37,559 nt of DNA from Fibrobacter sp. (GTDB taxonomy: Bacteria > Fibrobacterota > Fibrobacteria > Fibrobacterales > Fibrobacteraceae): contig JAILDK010000067.1 of NCBI GenBank assembly GCA_024689485.1, positions 1-37,559 on the forward strand, in the 5' to 3' direction. Below the pieces are notes generated by a model. It ran no database searches, was not told the DNA's origin, and saw only the letters and a program-made list of their open reading frames with translations. The position numbers and the translations under genes are program-made. Below are positions 24,574 through 32,603 of this stretch, piece after piece (within the stretch, counting starts at the first letter, position 1; every line of letters starts with the position of its first letter).

Positions 24574-27015
24574 ATGAAAAAACACTTCGCCATATTCTTT
24601 TTGATGTGCTTAGGCCTGCTTATTGCTGGCTGTAGCAATGATTACGTTTGGAAAACGACTTCCAATGGGCGTATATGGATTGAAACAAAATACTCAGATT
24701 ACGAGTATCGTTGGGAAGGCTGCACTCTTGAGGGGGTTGCACATGGACCAGGAAAACTAGTTATTCGAAAAGGAGACAAAGAGCTTTCGGAATATACCCG
24801 AGCTTACTATGGTAGTTTTTCTCCCGAGTCTCGAAAAATTTCAGTCAATAATGACACCATTATAGGCGCTCTTGATGACGAAGGAAACATAACTGGTTTT
24901 GCCGTTACTATTAGCCCTTCAGGAGATGTGTGTATTGGCAATTTTCTCAAGCATAAACCCAACGGATACCTTGCATTTAGAAAAAATGGCGTTACCTTAT
25001 ATAGGGGGGGATGGAAAGATGGTCTACGAGACGGAAACGCTGAAGAATGTGATAGCACACTAAAATGCAAAAGTACTTTATGGAATAAAGGTCATCGCGA
25101 AAAAGGTCAAAATTATTCCATAAGAACAGACGCTGGTGTTTATGTTGGAGACATTTCTTTTGATGATAGCATTCCCATCGCTAATGGATACGGCAAACAT
25201 ATAACAACTCTAGATACTCTAGAGGGGTATTGGGAAAAAAATACAATAACAGGCCCCATTGTTTACAAAAGCAAAGATCTTTTGTATGATGGGGATTTTT
25301 TCGATGGAGAAATTTCTGGCTTAGGTTTTTTTGTTGACAAGAAAAACAATTTTATCTATTCAGGGAGTTATGCCAACGGAAAGCCTTCCGGCATAGGCGA
25401 CTATTACAACGAAAACGGCGACTCTTATTTTGGCGAATGGGAAAATGGATTTCCTAACGGTTATGGGGTATTTAAATCCACCAAATTCATTTATGAAGGA
25501 ACATGGGTAAATGGCAAAATAAATGGAGAGGGTTTTGCAAGATATGGGAATGGCGATAAATATAAAGGTGAATATATAGACAATAAGCGTTATGGAAATG
25601 GTCAGTACACATTCAAAAATGGCGACGAATATGTAGGCGAATTTATAAATGATAAATTTAACGGATTGGGTTATTATTATTCTAAGGACGGAAGTTTTTA
25701 TGAAGGTGAATTTTTCAATGGAAAGTTCCATGGGGATGGAACACTTTATATTTTAACCAACAATGATACAGTTGCAATCACCGCCAACTGGTCCGGAAAC
25801 GAAAAAAAACTTCCCTCTATTGCAAGCATTTTATTTTCAAATGGCGATTTATATGAAGGAGAGCTAGTCAATGGTTTTCCAACCGAAAACGGCATATGGA
25901 GTAGTCAATCAGAAAGAATGTCGCTAGCAGTTCCTTCTCCCCAAAACAACGAAGAAATAAATTGGATTGATAGAGCAAATCATTTCTACAAGCAACACAA
26001 GAAAACATGGGATAATGCTGTTATGGCGGCAAATGCCGTGCTTTTAGCTATAACTATCGCACAACCCGAAAGCGTCGCAATAACATTTACCGCAATGACC
26101 GTATTAAACGTCGCTGATGGATTGGTAGGAGCAGCATCGGCTGCTATAGATTTACACGATTCAATTGAGGCTGGAGGAGACGTTTCAGAAACATCTGTAG
26201 ATTTAGCTACTAATGCGGCATCTATTCTTTTGATAGCTACAGCTCCAGCATTGTCTTCAAAAGCAAAAAACGTCACAAAGCCAATTGCAAAATCAATCAT
26301 GGCAAAACTTAGTCCTTCAGCAACAAAAATTGCAAAATCAATTTTAATTATTGGAAAAAAGGCGGGAAGTCAATCCGTTAAGCAGACTCCTAAAATTATT
26401 TCTCTTGTAAGAAACATTAATGGAATGCTTATCAAGAAGCTCGAGTCATCAAATGTCGGAATCACCTTAAACAGACTTGTTGGAAAAGAACGTCATCAGT
26501 TTATTTCACATGATAGATATCGAAATTATATAATAAAAAATACACGAAATAAACTTGAATTAGGAAAAGAAGCTAATGGACTAGTATTAAAGAGAAATAT
26601 GTATAGGTGCATGAATAAAGACGAACAAAGAATACTTGCTAAAGAGAAACTACTAAGTCCAAAAGGACGAAGTGCACAAGCGCATCATGTTGTTGCAGGA
26701 AACGACCCTCTTTCAATAAAGTCAAGAGAAATACTAAAAAAATGCAACATTGATATTAACGACCCAAGAAATGGAATTTTCTTACCAGAACATCCTAGAA
26801 GCATTTTTAAAGGAAGCATCCATGGCAACCATATTGTTGATTACGACAAAGAAATTTTAGAGCGCCTCGAAGCAATGGTAAAAAAACATGGTTACAAAGA
26901 AAAAATAGCAGAACAAGTGTTAGATGATATAAAAAGAGATTTGTATAATGGCTCAATTCGCTTATTAAATAAATACCCCAAACCCAATACTACATTCTCT
27001 CATTGGAGGGCTTGA
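24574..27015 (+). CDS. MORN-repeat lipoprotein with C-terminal AHH nuclease toxin domain
   Basis: A large (813-residue) predicted lipoprotein. The signal ends in 'LLIAGC' with Cys20. MORN repeats are clear from about 235 to 440 (units such as 'YEGTWVNGKINGEGF', 'YVGEFINDKFNGLGYY'), with weaker ones before. A hydrophobic Ala-rich region follows at about 478-570. The last 130 residues form an AHH-type HNH/EndoVII nuclease: 'QAHHVV' (Ala703-His704-His705), 'INDPRNGIFLPEH' and 'HGNH' (His750, His753). AHH domains are known toxin tips of polymorphic toxins. I chose the ATG at 24574, because the ATG at 24529 would add 15 residues before the signal. The gene is AT-rich, unlike its neighbours, and is followed by an immunity-like gene with overlapping stop/start. 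It is probably a secreted DNase or RNase toxin; the export route is unknown. Confidence 0.85.
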   Translation: MKKHFAIFFLMCLGLLIAGCSNDYVWKTTSNGRIWIETKYSDYEYRWEGCTLEGVAHGPGKLVIRKGDKELSEYTRAYYGSFSPESRKISVNNDTIIGALDDEGNITGFAVTISPSGDVCIGNFLKHKPNGYLAFRKNGVTLYRGGWKDGLRDGNAEECDSTLKCKSTLWNKGHREKGQNYSIRTDAGVYVGDISFDDSIPIANGYGKHITTLDTLEGYWEKNTITGPIVYKSKDLLYDGDFFDGEISGLGFFVDKKNNFIYSGSYANGKPSGIGDYYNENGDSYFGEWENGFPNGYGVFKSTKFIYEGTWVNGKINGEGFARYGNGDKYKGEYIDNKRYGNGQYTFKNGDEYVGEFINDKFNGLGYYYSKDGSFYEGEFFNGKFHGDGTLYILTNNDTVAITANWSGNEKKLPSIASILFSNGDLYEGELVNGFPTENGIWSSQSERMSLAVPSPQNNEEINWIDRANHFYKQHKKTWDNAVMAANAVLLAITIAQPESVAITFTAMTVLNVADGLVGAASAAIDLHDSIEAGGDVSETSVDLATNAASILLIATAPALSSKAKNVTKPIAKSIMAKLSPSATKIAKSILIIGKKAGSQSVKQTPKIISLVRNINGMLIKKLESSNVGITLNRLVGKERHQFISHDRYRNYIIKNTRNKLELGKEANGLVLKRNMYRCMNKDEQRILAKEKLLSPKGRSAQAHHVVAGNDPLSIKSREILKKCNIDINDPRNGIFLPEHPRSIFKGSIHGNHIVDYDKEILERLEAMVKKHGYKEKIAEQVLDDIKRDLYNGSIRLLNKYPKPNTTFSHWRA

Positions 27016-27590
27016 TGAACTCTTCTACTATATGGGAAATCAGCTCTGTTTTGGACAACTTTCTTTTGCCCGAAATAGAAAAAGATGGCGAATCCCTTCT
27101 AGAATCTAATTGGGGATCTCCATTACTAAATCAATGGAAAGTTTTCAAATTCAAATTTCAAAAAAATTATGGAGAACAAAAGGCCGATTTTCATTTTTTA
27201 TTGGGTTATATTCCAATAATATCAGTGAATATTTGTTCAAAATTTAATTTCGAATCTTCTGACGTAGAGCTACTCCCCATTGAAAATATTTCTGGTGAAA
27301 GATTTTTTGTGATAAATCCTTGCTTTTGTGATATTCATATTTTAAATAATAAAAAATCTAAAATTGAATATGATTCCGACGGAAATATATCTTGGATTTT
27401 AGAACCGGTATTCTCAGACAATCCCCAAAGGGCTATATTTAAAATCCCCCAGATGCCAACAAAGATATATGTAGATGATTCATTTGTCAATATTGCCAAG
27501 AACAATAAGTGGAAAGGCATTGTTTTTATTCCTCGAAAAAAGAAGCAGATTTCTTTTATACACAACCTATTAAAGAGGATTCATGAATAA
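27015..27590 (+). CDS. Imm11-like immunity protein
   Basis: A 191-residue protein starting at the ATG at 27015, which overlaps the toxin stop (TGATG); GGAGGG inside the toxin's end is its ribosome site. The C-terminal half fits the Imm11 (DUF1629) pattern: 'ERFFVINPCFCDIHILN', a 'KSKIEYDSDG' turn, 'FKIPQMPTKIYVDDSFVNIA' and 'KWKGIVFIP'. There is no signal peptide, so it stays in the cytoplasm, as expected for protection from the AHH nuclease. The position directly after an AHH toxin gene is the strongest argument. The family call is a pattern match by eye. Confidence 0.75.
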   Translation: MNSSTIWEISSVLDNFLLPEIEKDGESLLESNWGSPLLNQWKVFKFKFQKNYGEQKADFHFLLGYIPIISVNICSKFNFESSDVELLPIENISGERFFVINPCFCDIHILNNKKSKIEYDSDGNISWILEPVFSDNPQRAIFKIPQMPTKIYVDDSFVNIAKNNKWKGIVFIPRKKKQISFIHNLLKRIHE

Positions 27591-27987
27591 ACTATTTGCA
27601 AAAAAAATCAAAATAACAATCATCGTGATTCCACTAATTTTATTATTAATGGGGGTGTTTTTTTGCGTTCTTATTCATAAAAAAAGACCAAAAGCTGTTT
27701 ACACTGTTGACAATGTAGTCCCCGTTAACGAAATCATAAAACTTGATTATAAAATACCTCTCATGGAAATCAATGTTTCCAAATTTCATATAGCAAAAAA
27801 CAATGCAAAAAAAACAATCGAGAAAGATAACTCTCTAATAGACTTCTACAAGCAGGCCTATTCATATTTTAGTAAATATAATTATGATGGCATTAAAGAT
27901 AATGAAGAAGATATCTACACAAATAACAAGGTTCCAATAAAAAATGTTGACTATCAATACTCGCCCCAAAATAATATATCTAGATAA
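27583..27987 (+). CDS. Small membrane protein of the toxin cassette, unknown function
   Basis: A 134-residue protein with a basic N-terminus ('MNKLFAKKIK') and one membrane helix (about 11-31), then an Asn/Lys/Asp-rich outer part. It overlaps the immunity gene by eight bases, so it is translated with it. No family is recognised. It shares the AT-rich base use of the cassette and ends it. It might be a second immunity factor, an export helper or a fragment of another effector; there is no evidence to choose. Confidence 0.65.
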   Translation: MNKLFAKKIKITIIVIPLILLLMGVFFCVLIHKKRPKAVYTVDNVVPVNEIIKLDYKIPLMEINVSKFHIAKNNAKKTIEKDNSLIDFYKQAYSYFSKYNYDGIKDNEEDIYTNNKVPIKNVDYQYSPQNNISR

Positions 27988-28048
27988 CAACTAGCATTTT
28001 ATTGCTTATGCTCTCTATTCCCAGAGCGGAAGATCCCGCCTTTGCAAT

Positions 28049-28078
28049 AAAAAAGCCCGGAAAATTTCCGGGCTTTTT
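28049..28078. terminator. Bidirectional terminator at the right island border
   Basis: AAAAGCCCGGAAA and TTTCCGGGCTTTT form a near-perfect palindrome with T runs on both strands. It separates the island (+) and the GH2 gene (-). Confidence 0.88.
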
Positions 28079-28095
28079 CAGTTTCGGGGATTTGC

Positions 28096-30933
28096 TTACT
28101 TTGTAAGCATTTGAACGAGCTTCGTAAACACGCGGTCTGCGAGCGGGTTCGTTTCCAAGCCTTCGAACAGGTTGAGCTGGTTGAATACCAAGCGTCCATT
28201 GCCGAACGGAACGATCTGAAGATCGACGCCCGTCTTGAGTTCGCCATTTGCGATCGTCACGGAACGTGCGAGAACCTGTGCGTTCGGAAGTTCCGTGAGC
28301 GAAATGCTCGGAATCACGGAAGAGGCGAGGTCATCCAGAACCTGGTGTCCGGCGAATTCCGGAAGCAGTTCGGAACCGTTCACCAGATAGTGCACGGAAA
28401 GACCGTTTGCACCGGTGGTGAAGTGAGATTCGATCGTCTGCGTAAAGTGATGACTCGAATTGAACGCTTCGAGGTCTTCCGGGTTCAAGTCCGAAAGGAA
28501 GAGCGTTTTGCCGCCGTCGCGGGTGAGTTCCACAATCTTGTTCAGAACGACGTCATTCCAAGAGCTGAGGCTTGCCGTGAAGATGATCTTTTCCGGACCG
28601 GCGAGGGCTGCCATCGCGTCTGCAGTCGTTTCCGCATTGTTGTCGAGGAAGCAGACCTGGGACATGGCGCTCTGTACATCGGAGTCTTCGAGGACGAGAA
28701 GGTCTTCGTTCGTGGTGCTGACCACGGATCCGAGAGAAGAGAGCGTGAGCACGAGCTTGTAGTCGCCGGCAGTCTTTGGAGCGACGATGGTGAAGGTGCC
28801 GAGCGGGGTGAGGCTCGTCTGGCCCTTGGCCTTGTGCTTGTCGCTCGAAACGGTCTTGCCGCTCTTGTCGACAATGGAAATTTCGATTTCGATGTCTTCG
28901 AGGCGCGCCTGATTCAACAGGGCGAGCTGGAACGAAATTTCGGTCTGCGGAGCGCTGATCGGTTCAAAGCCGGTGATGAGCAAGCGGGTCGGAGTCGTCG
29001 CAGCCTTCATGAAGGCGTCAAAGCCCTTCGACTTGCGGTTTTCGTCAACGAGACCGCAGAAGTCCGCACCGAAGTCTGCCCACTGGTCGAGCATGTAGCC
29101 GGAAACGAGCGGGTTGCTTTGCACGGCGTTAATCTGGGTAAGCTTGCTCTGCAAGGCGAGGCGCTTGGCGTCTGCGTTGAACGATTCGAAGTCTCTCCAA
29201 ATGGAAAGGTTTCTGTCGGCGATAAAGGCTTCGACCTGCTTGAAGGTCTGCTTGATCGCCTTGTTGTTCTTGAGACTTCTCGAACCCTTGATGTCGGTCG
29301 GGGCGTTCGGCAAAAGCGTATGGTTCTTGAGGGTCACCAAGATCTTGCCGTTCGTTTCTTCAACAAAGTTTTCGTATTCGTCCTGGAACTGCGAATTGCC
29401 GAGAGTCGTATCCGGAATGTTCACTTCGTCTTCGTTGATGAAGCTCTTGTCGCAGTAGTGGGCGAGGAAGTCCGTGAGGGCTGCGTTCGGGCTCATGCGC
29501 AGGTGCATGCGGTGAGACGAGTAAAGCAGGATCTTTTCGTTTGTCACGCCCATGAGCTTGCCGGTGTCCTTGTGGAACTCTTCTTCGTTCGACAGGTACA
29601 CGCAGTTCAAGTTGCTGATGACCGGGCGGCACTTGTCGTAGTCGTCGACCGCGTTCAAAAGCTTGTTACCGTTTTCGAGAACGAGCGGGCAGTTTTCGGA
29701 ACCGAGAATCCAAGAAACGATACTCGGGTGGTGTTTCTGTTCCGTCACGATTTCTTCGATGAGCTTATAAACGGCTTCGAGACCGCGCGGGGTGGAACGC
29801 ATCGTGTGAATCGGGAATTCCTGCATTACGAGGAGACCGATTTCGTCGCAGATGTCGAGAGCTGCGGAGGTCAGCGGGGCGCCGTTCGAACGGATCGTGT
29901 TGAAGCCAGCCTTCTTGATCGCTTCGAGATCCTTGCGGAGCTTGGTTTCGTCGGAAGTCCAAAGACCGCCTTCGCTCCAGTGCTGGGTGTACGAAACGCC
30001 CTGGATCTTGATGATCGAATCGTTCAGGTAGAAGTCGCCCTTGATGCAGTCGAACTTGCGGAATGCGAAATTCTTAACCACGGAGAAGGAGTGTTCTGGC
30101 GCCTGCTTTGCCTTCGCCTTGCCTTCGAGCTGAAGTTCGATCGTGTAGAGCTTCGGATTGTCGATCGTCCAGAAGTTCTTGTCCTTCTTCAGATCCTTGA
30201 TCTTGAAGATGAAACGGCTCGAAGCGTTTTCCTTTTCAAGCTTGACTTCCTTGAAAAGTTCGCTGACTTCGCCCTGAGGATTGCGCATCAAAATGCGGAG
30301 ACGGGTGCTGAAGCCACGCGGATTGTTGAAGGAAACATCGACTGCGACGCGTTCTTCGTCGAGGTCCGGTTCAAGCTGGACGCCCGTGATGAAAGCGGCA
30401 CCGCCGAGAATCAAATCGACATTGCCGTAGATACCGCCGAACGGGTATTCCGTCCACGGAAGGCCTACCGGCATTTCGGCAGGACGCACAAAACGGTCGT
30501 CTGCGCCTTCCTTGCTTTCGCGGCCAAAGTCAATACGGCTGTTGGCGGAACCCATGTTCGCCACGCGCACGCAAAGAACGTTATCTTCGCCCGGCTTGAT
30601 CGCCTTGGAAAGGTCCAAAAGGCACGGCGTATAGGCGCCGAAGTGCGAACCGAGGTACTTGCCGTTCAACCAGAAAACGGCGTGCATGGAAATACGTTCG
30701 AAACGCAAGAAGATTCGCTTCGGAACCTGCTTTGCATCCACAGTGAAGTGCTTAAAGTAATAGGCGGCGTCCTGCGAGAGGGAAACCTTGTCGAAGTACT
30801 GTTCCCATACGCTCGGCACCTGGATTTTTTGGGTGCCACTTGGATAAGTGGCGTACCAACGATTGATAATACCCATGTCTTCTGTGTCGAACAGAAGTTC
30901 CCAGTCGCCGTTCAGGCTCACGATAGAGTTCAT
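28096..30933 (-). CDS. Glycoside hydrolase family 2-like protein, atypical active site
   Basis: A 945-residue protein without signal peptide, starting at the ATG at 30933 after AAGGA. The GH2 layout is clear: N-terminal jelly-roll ('LNGDWELLFDTE', 'VPSVWEQYF', 'FWLNGKYLGSHFGAYTP'), Ig-like domain (about 170-270), then the barrel ('KIQGVSYTQHW', 'AGFNTIRSNGAPL', 'MQEFPIHTMR'). The acid/base Glu413 is kept in 'WILGSENCP'. At the place of the usual nucleophile ('SEFG'-type) the protein reads 'VTLKNHTLLPN', with Leu535 where Glu is expected. It may be inactive, use another residue, or have a changed reaction. Substrate (beta-galactoside, -glucuronide or -mannoside) cannot be told. It is probably cytoplasmic. 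Confidence 0.82.
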   Translation of the reverse strand: MNSIVSLNGDWELLFDTEDMGIINRWYATYPSGTQKIQVPSVWEQYFDKVSLSQDAAYYFKHFTVDAKQVPKRIFLRFERISMHAVFWLNGKYLGSHFGAYTPCLLDLSKAIKPGEDNVLCVRVANMGSANSRIDFGRESKEGADDRFVRPAEMPVGLPWTEYPFGGIYGNVDLILGGAAFITGVQLEPDLDEERVAVDVSFNNPRGFSTRLRILMRNPQGEVSELFKEVKLEKENASSRFIFKIKDLKKDKNFWTIDNPKLYTIELQLEGKAKAKQAPEHSFSVVKNFAFRKFDCIKGDFYLNDSIIKIQGVSYTQHWSEGGLWTSDETKLRKDLEAIKKAGFNTIRSNGAPLTSAALDICDEIGLLVMQEFPIHTMRSTPRGLEAVYKLIEEIVTEQKHHPSIVSWILGSENCPLVLENGNKLLNAVDDYDKCRPVISNLNCVYLSNEEEFHKDTGKLMGVTNEKILLYSSHRMHLRMSPNAALTDFLAHYCDKSFINEDEVNIPDTTLGNSQFQDEYENFVEETNGKILVTLKNHTLLPNAPTDIKGSRSLKNNKAIKQTFKQVEAFIADRNLSIWRDFESFNADAKRLALQSKLTQINAVQSNPLVSGYMLDQWADFGADFCGLVDENRKSKGFDAFMKAATTPTRLLITGFEPISAPQTEISFQLALLNQARLEDIEIEISIVDKSGKTVSSDKHKAKGQTSLTPLGTFTIVAPKTAGDYKLVLTLSSLGSVVSTTNEDLLVLEDSDVQSAMSQVCFLDNNAETTADAMAALAGPEKIIFTASLSSWNDVVLNKIVELTRDGGKTLFLSDLNPEDLEAFNSSHHFTQTIESHFTTGANGLSVHYLVNGSELLPEFAGHQVLDDLASSVIPSISLTELPNAQVLARSVTIANGELKTGVDLQIVPFGNGRLVFNQLNLFEGLETNPLADRVFTKLVQMLTK

Positions 30934-31041
30934 TCGCGTTCCTTGTTGATTCCAAACATGATGATTTTCATCAAATTTAGCAAATTTTAAAAAGAAAAAT
31001 GGAAATTTTGGCTTTCCACCTCCCAAAATCGGAATCCCTTT

Positions 31042-31053
31042 TCTATATTTGGG
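31042..31053 (+). promoter_or_regulatory. Candidate -10 of the rplU-rpmA operon
   Basis: TCTATATTTGGGG with TATATT at 31044-31049, 35 bases before the rplU ATG. AAAAAAGGAATATT gives the ribosome site. No clear -35 box. Confidence 0.55.
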
Positions 31054-31084
31054 GCTCCACAGCAAACCTAAAAAAAGGAATATT

Positions 31085-31573
31085 ATGTATTCTATTGTTG
31101 AAACAGGTGGTTTCCAGTATAAAGTCGAAGTCGGTAAGACTCTCAAGGTCCCGTGCGTCGATGCAGCTGTCGGTTCTACTCTGGAGCTCAAGTCCGTCCT
31201 TCTTTTCTCCAACGGAAAAGAAGTTAAGGTCGGCACCCCTGTCCTGAATGATGCTTGCGTCAAGGTCGAAGTTCTCGCCCATGACAAGGAAGACACGGTT
31301 ATCGTGTTCAAGAAGAAGCGTCGTACCCGTTACGTTCGTCGTAACGGTCATCGTCAGGGCTATACGGAAGTGCTCGTCACGGAACTCCATTCCGGTGCAG
31401 AATCCGAAGTCGTCGATCAGAAGATTGTCGAACGCAACCGCGCTCGCATTAAGGCTCTTGCAGCTCAGAAGGTTCAGAACGTTCCGCTGACCCGCAAGGA
31501 AAAGATCGCTCAGGGTCTTCCGAAGCCGGCAAAGGTTAAGAAGAATTCCATCCGCAAGTCGAAGGAGGCTTAA
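31085..31573 (+). CDS. rplU: 50S ribosomal protein L21
   Basis: A 162-residue L21 starting at the ATG at 31085 ('[18 protein letters not shown]'). The core (to about residue 103) has '[20 protein letters not shown]', the conserved basic rRNA-binding stretch. About 58 extra residues rich in Lys, Arg and Ala follow, longer than the common 103-residue form. It precedes rpmA by two bases, the usual L21-L27 pair; obg, often next to them, is elsewhere here (14172). Confidence 0.96.
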   Translation: MYSIVETGGFQYKVEVGKTLKVPCVDAAVGSTLELKSVLLFSNGKEVKVGTPVLNDACVKVEVLAHDKEDTVIVFKKKRRTRYVRRNGHRQGYTEVLVTELHSGAESEVVDQKIVERNRARIKALAAQKVQNVPLTRKEKIAQGLPKPAKVKKNSIRKSKEA

Positions 31574-31575
31574 TA

Positions 31576-31830
31576 ATGGCTCACAAGAAAGGTCAAGGCT
31601 CCGTTCGTAACGGCCGCGATTCCAATGCGAAATACCTCGGCGTGAAGAAGTATGCAGGTGAAACGGTGAAGGCCGGTGGCATCATCGTTCGTCAGCGTGG
31701 TTCTCATTTCCACCCGGGCAACAACGTCAGCATGGGCAAGGACTTCACCTTGTTCTCTCTCGTTGATGGCAAGGTCAAGTTCGAACAGAACGCTGGTCGT
31801 CAGAAGGTTTCGGTCTATCCGGAATCGTAA
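31576..31830 (+). CDS. rpmA: 50S ribosomal protein L27
   Basis: An 84-residue L27 starting '[20 protein letters not shown]', with '[14 protein letters not shown]' in the core. There is no N-terminal extension that would need cleavage. AAGGAGG lies at the end of rplU. A terminator follows. Confidence 0.97.
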   Translation: MAHKKGQGSVRNGRDSNAKYLGVKKYAGETVKAGGIIVRQRGSHFHPGNNVSMGKDFTLFSLVDGKVKFEQNAGRQKVSVYPES

Positions 31831-31849
31831 GGCTGACAAGTCTTTAAAA

Positions 31850-31883
31850 AAGAGCTGGATGTTCGCATCCGGCTCTTTTTTTG
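31850..31883 (+). terminator. Terminator after rpmA
   Basis: AGAGCTGGATG, loop TTCG, CATCCGGCTCT, then seven T: an 11-bp stem with one G-T pair. Confidence 0.92.
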
Positions 31884-31919
31884 TATTTTCAAGAAAAATC
31901 CAGTAGGTAAGGAGTATTT

Positions 31920-32501
31920 ATGAAGAAAATGTTTTCTTGGATGTTGGCCGGTGCCTGTGCTATGATGTTTGCTGGCTGCGCAAGTTCGGCGCAGAAGGCT
32001 TCGGAAGGCGGATTCAAAACGGTAGAAACCCCGGCTTCGGAACTCGAAGAATACAAGGCGGAGCTTGCGGAAAAGGATATTCCGTCTGCGATCGGCATGG
32101 CCGTTTCGAATGACGAGATGATCGCTCGCACGCAGGCCGCGGATGAAGCCCGTGCCGCTCTTGCGGAAGCGACGAAAACCCAGGTGAGCCGCTACAAGGA
32201 ACAGTATGGCAAGAACGTCGACGGCAACGCACTCAAGATCTGGGAAGAAAAGGCGAATGAATACACCCAGCAGGAACTGGTCGGGGCGAATGTGATCCGC
32301 ACCATTACCCAGTTCAACGAGGAAAGCGGTCAGTATAAGATCTATGTTCTCGTCGCGATGGATCCGGCAAAGCTCGCCGCTGCGATGCAGAAGTCCGCGG
32401 AAGAAAACCAGGAATTCATGCTCCGCGCTCAGAGTGCCGATATGCAGAAGCGCATGAACGAAGCCGCCGAAAAGTACCAGGCAGAAGTTCAGAAGAAGTA
32501 A
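31920..32501 (+). CDS. LPP20-like lipoprotein
   Basis: A 193-residue lipoprotein with the lipobox 'FAGC' (Cys20) and AAGGAG before the ATG. The middle part ('ARTQAADEARAALAEATKTQ', 'YTQQELVGANVIRTITQFNE', then 'KIYVLVAMD') fits the LPP20 fold seen in Helicobacter LPP20 and related envelope lipoproteins. A C-terminal helix is Gln/Glu/Ala rich. Role not known. It has its own start and terminator. Confidence 0.78.
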   Translation: MKKMFSWMLAGACAMMFAGCASSAQKASEGGFKTVETPASELEEYKAELAEKDIPSAIGMAVSNDEMIARTQAADEARAALAEATKTQVSRYKEQYGKNVDGNALKIWEEKANEYTQQELVGANVIRTITQFNEESGQYKIYVLVAMDPAKLAAAMQKSAEENQEFMLRAQSADMQKRMNEAAEKYQAEVQKK

Positions 32502-32518
32502 TTTTTTTGAAAAGGCTT

Positions 32519-32545
32519 GAAAGTCCCGCTTCGGCGGGACTTTTT
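32519..32545 (+). terminator. Terminator after the LPP20-like gene
   Basis: AAAGTCCCGC, loop TTCG, GCGGGACTTT, then TTT: a strong 10-bp stem. Confidence 0.92.
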
Positions 32546-32549
32546 GCAT

Positions 32550-32577
32550 TTGAGAGCGGTTCGCAATTTTGTATATT
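32550..32577 (+). promoter_or_regulatory. Probable znuA promoter
   Basis: TTGAGA (32550-32555) and TATATT (32572-32577) are 16 bases apart, the same spacing as at the tRNA-Arg promoter. No clear Zur operator palindrome was seen between it and the ATG at 32604. Confidence 0.65.
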
Positions 32578-32603
32578 GGGCTGAACAATTTGAAAGGACG
32601 TCC

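Larger units (their letters stand above)
24480..28010 (+). mobile_element. AT-rich toxin-immunity genomic island
   Basis: From about 24480 to 28010 the sequence is visibly AT-rich with A/T-ending codons, unlike the GC-balanced genes on both sides. It holds the MORN-AHH toxin, the Imm11-like gene and the small membrane gene as one overlapping set, next to an IS3 remnant. No integrase, tRNA target or flanking direct repeat was seen. Transfer is an inference from composition and context. Confidence 0.7.

Noticed and set aside
24480-28010. Prophage
   Set aside because: No integrase, capsid, portal, terminase or lysis gene is seen; the content is a toxin-immunity cassette.
28111-30990. A 959-codon open frame on + opposite the GH2-like gene
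   Set aside because: It is the antisense shadow of a clear GH2 reading frame with no recognised motifs and Arg/Val/Glu-biased composition, caused by codon bias.
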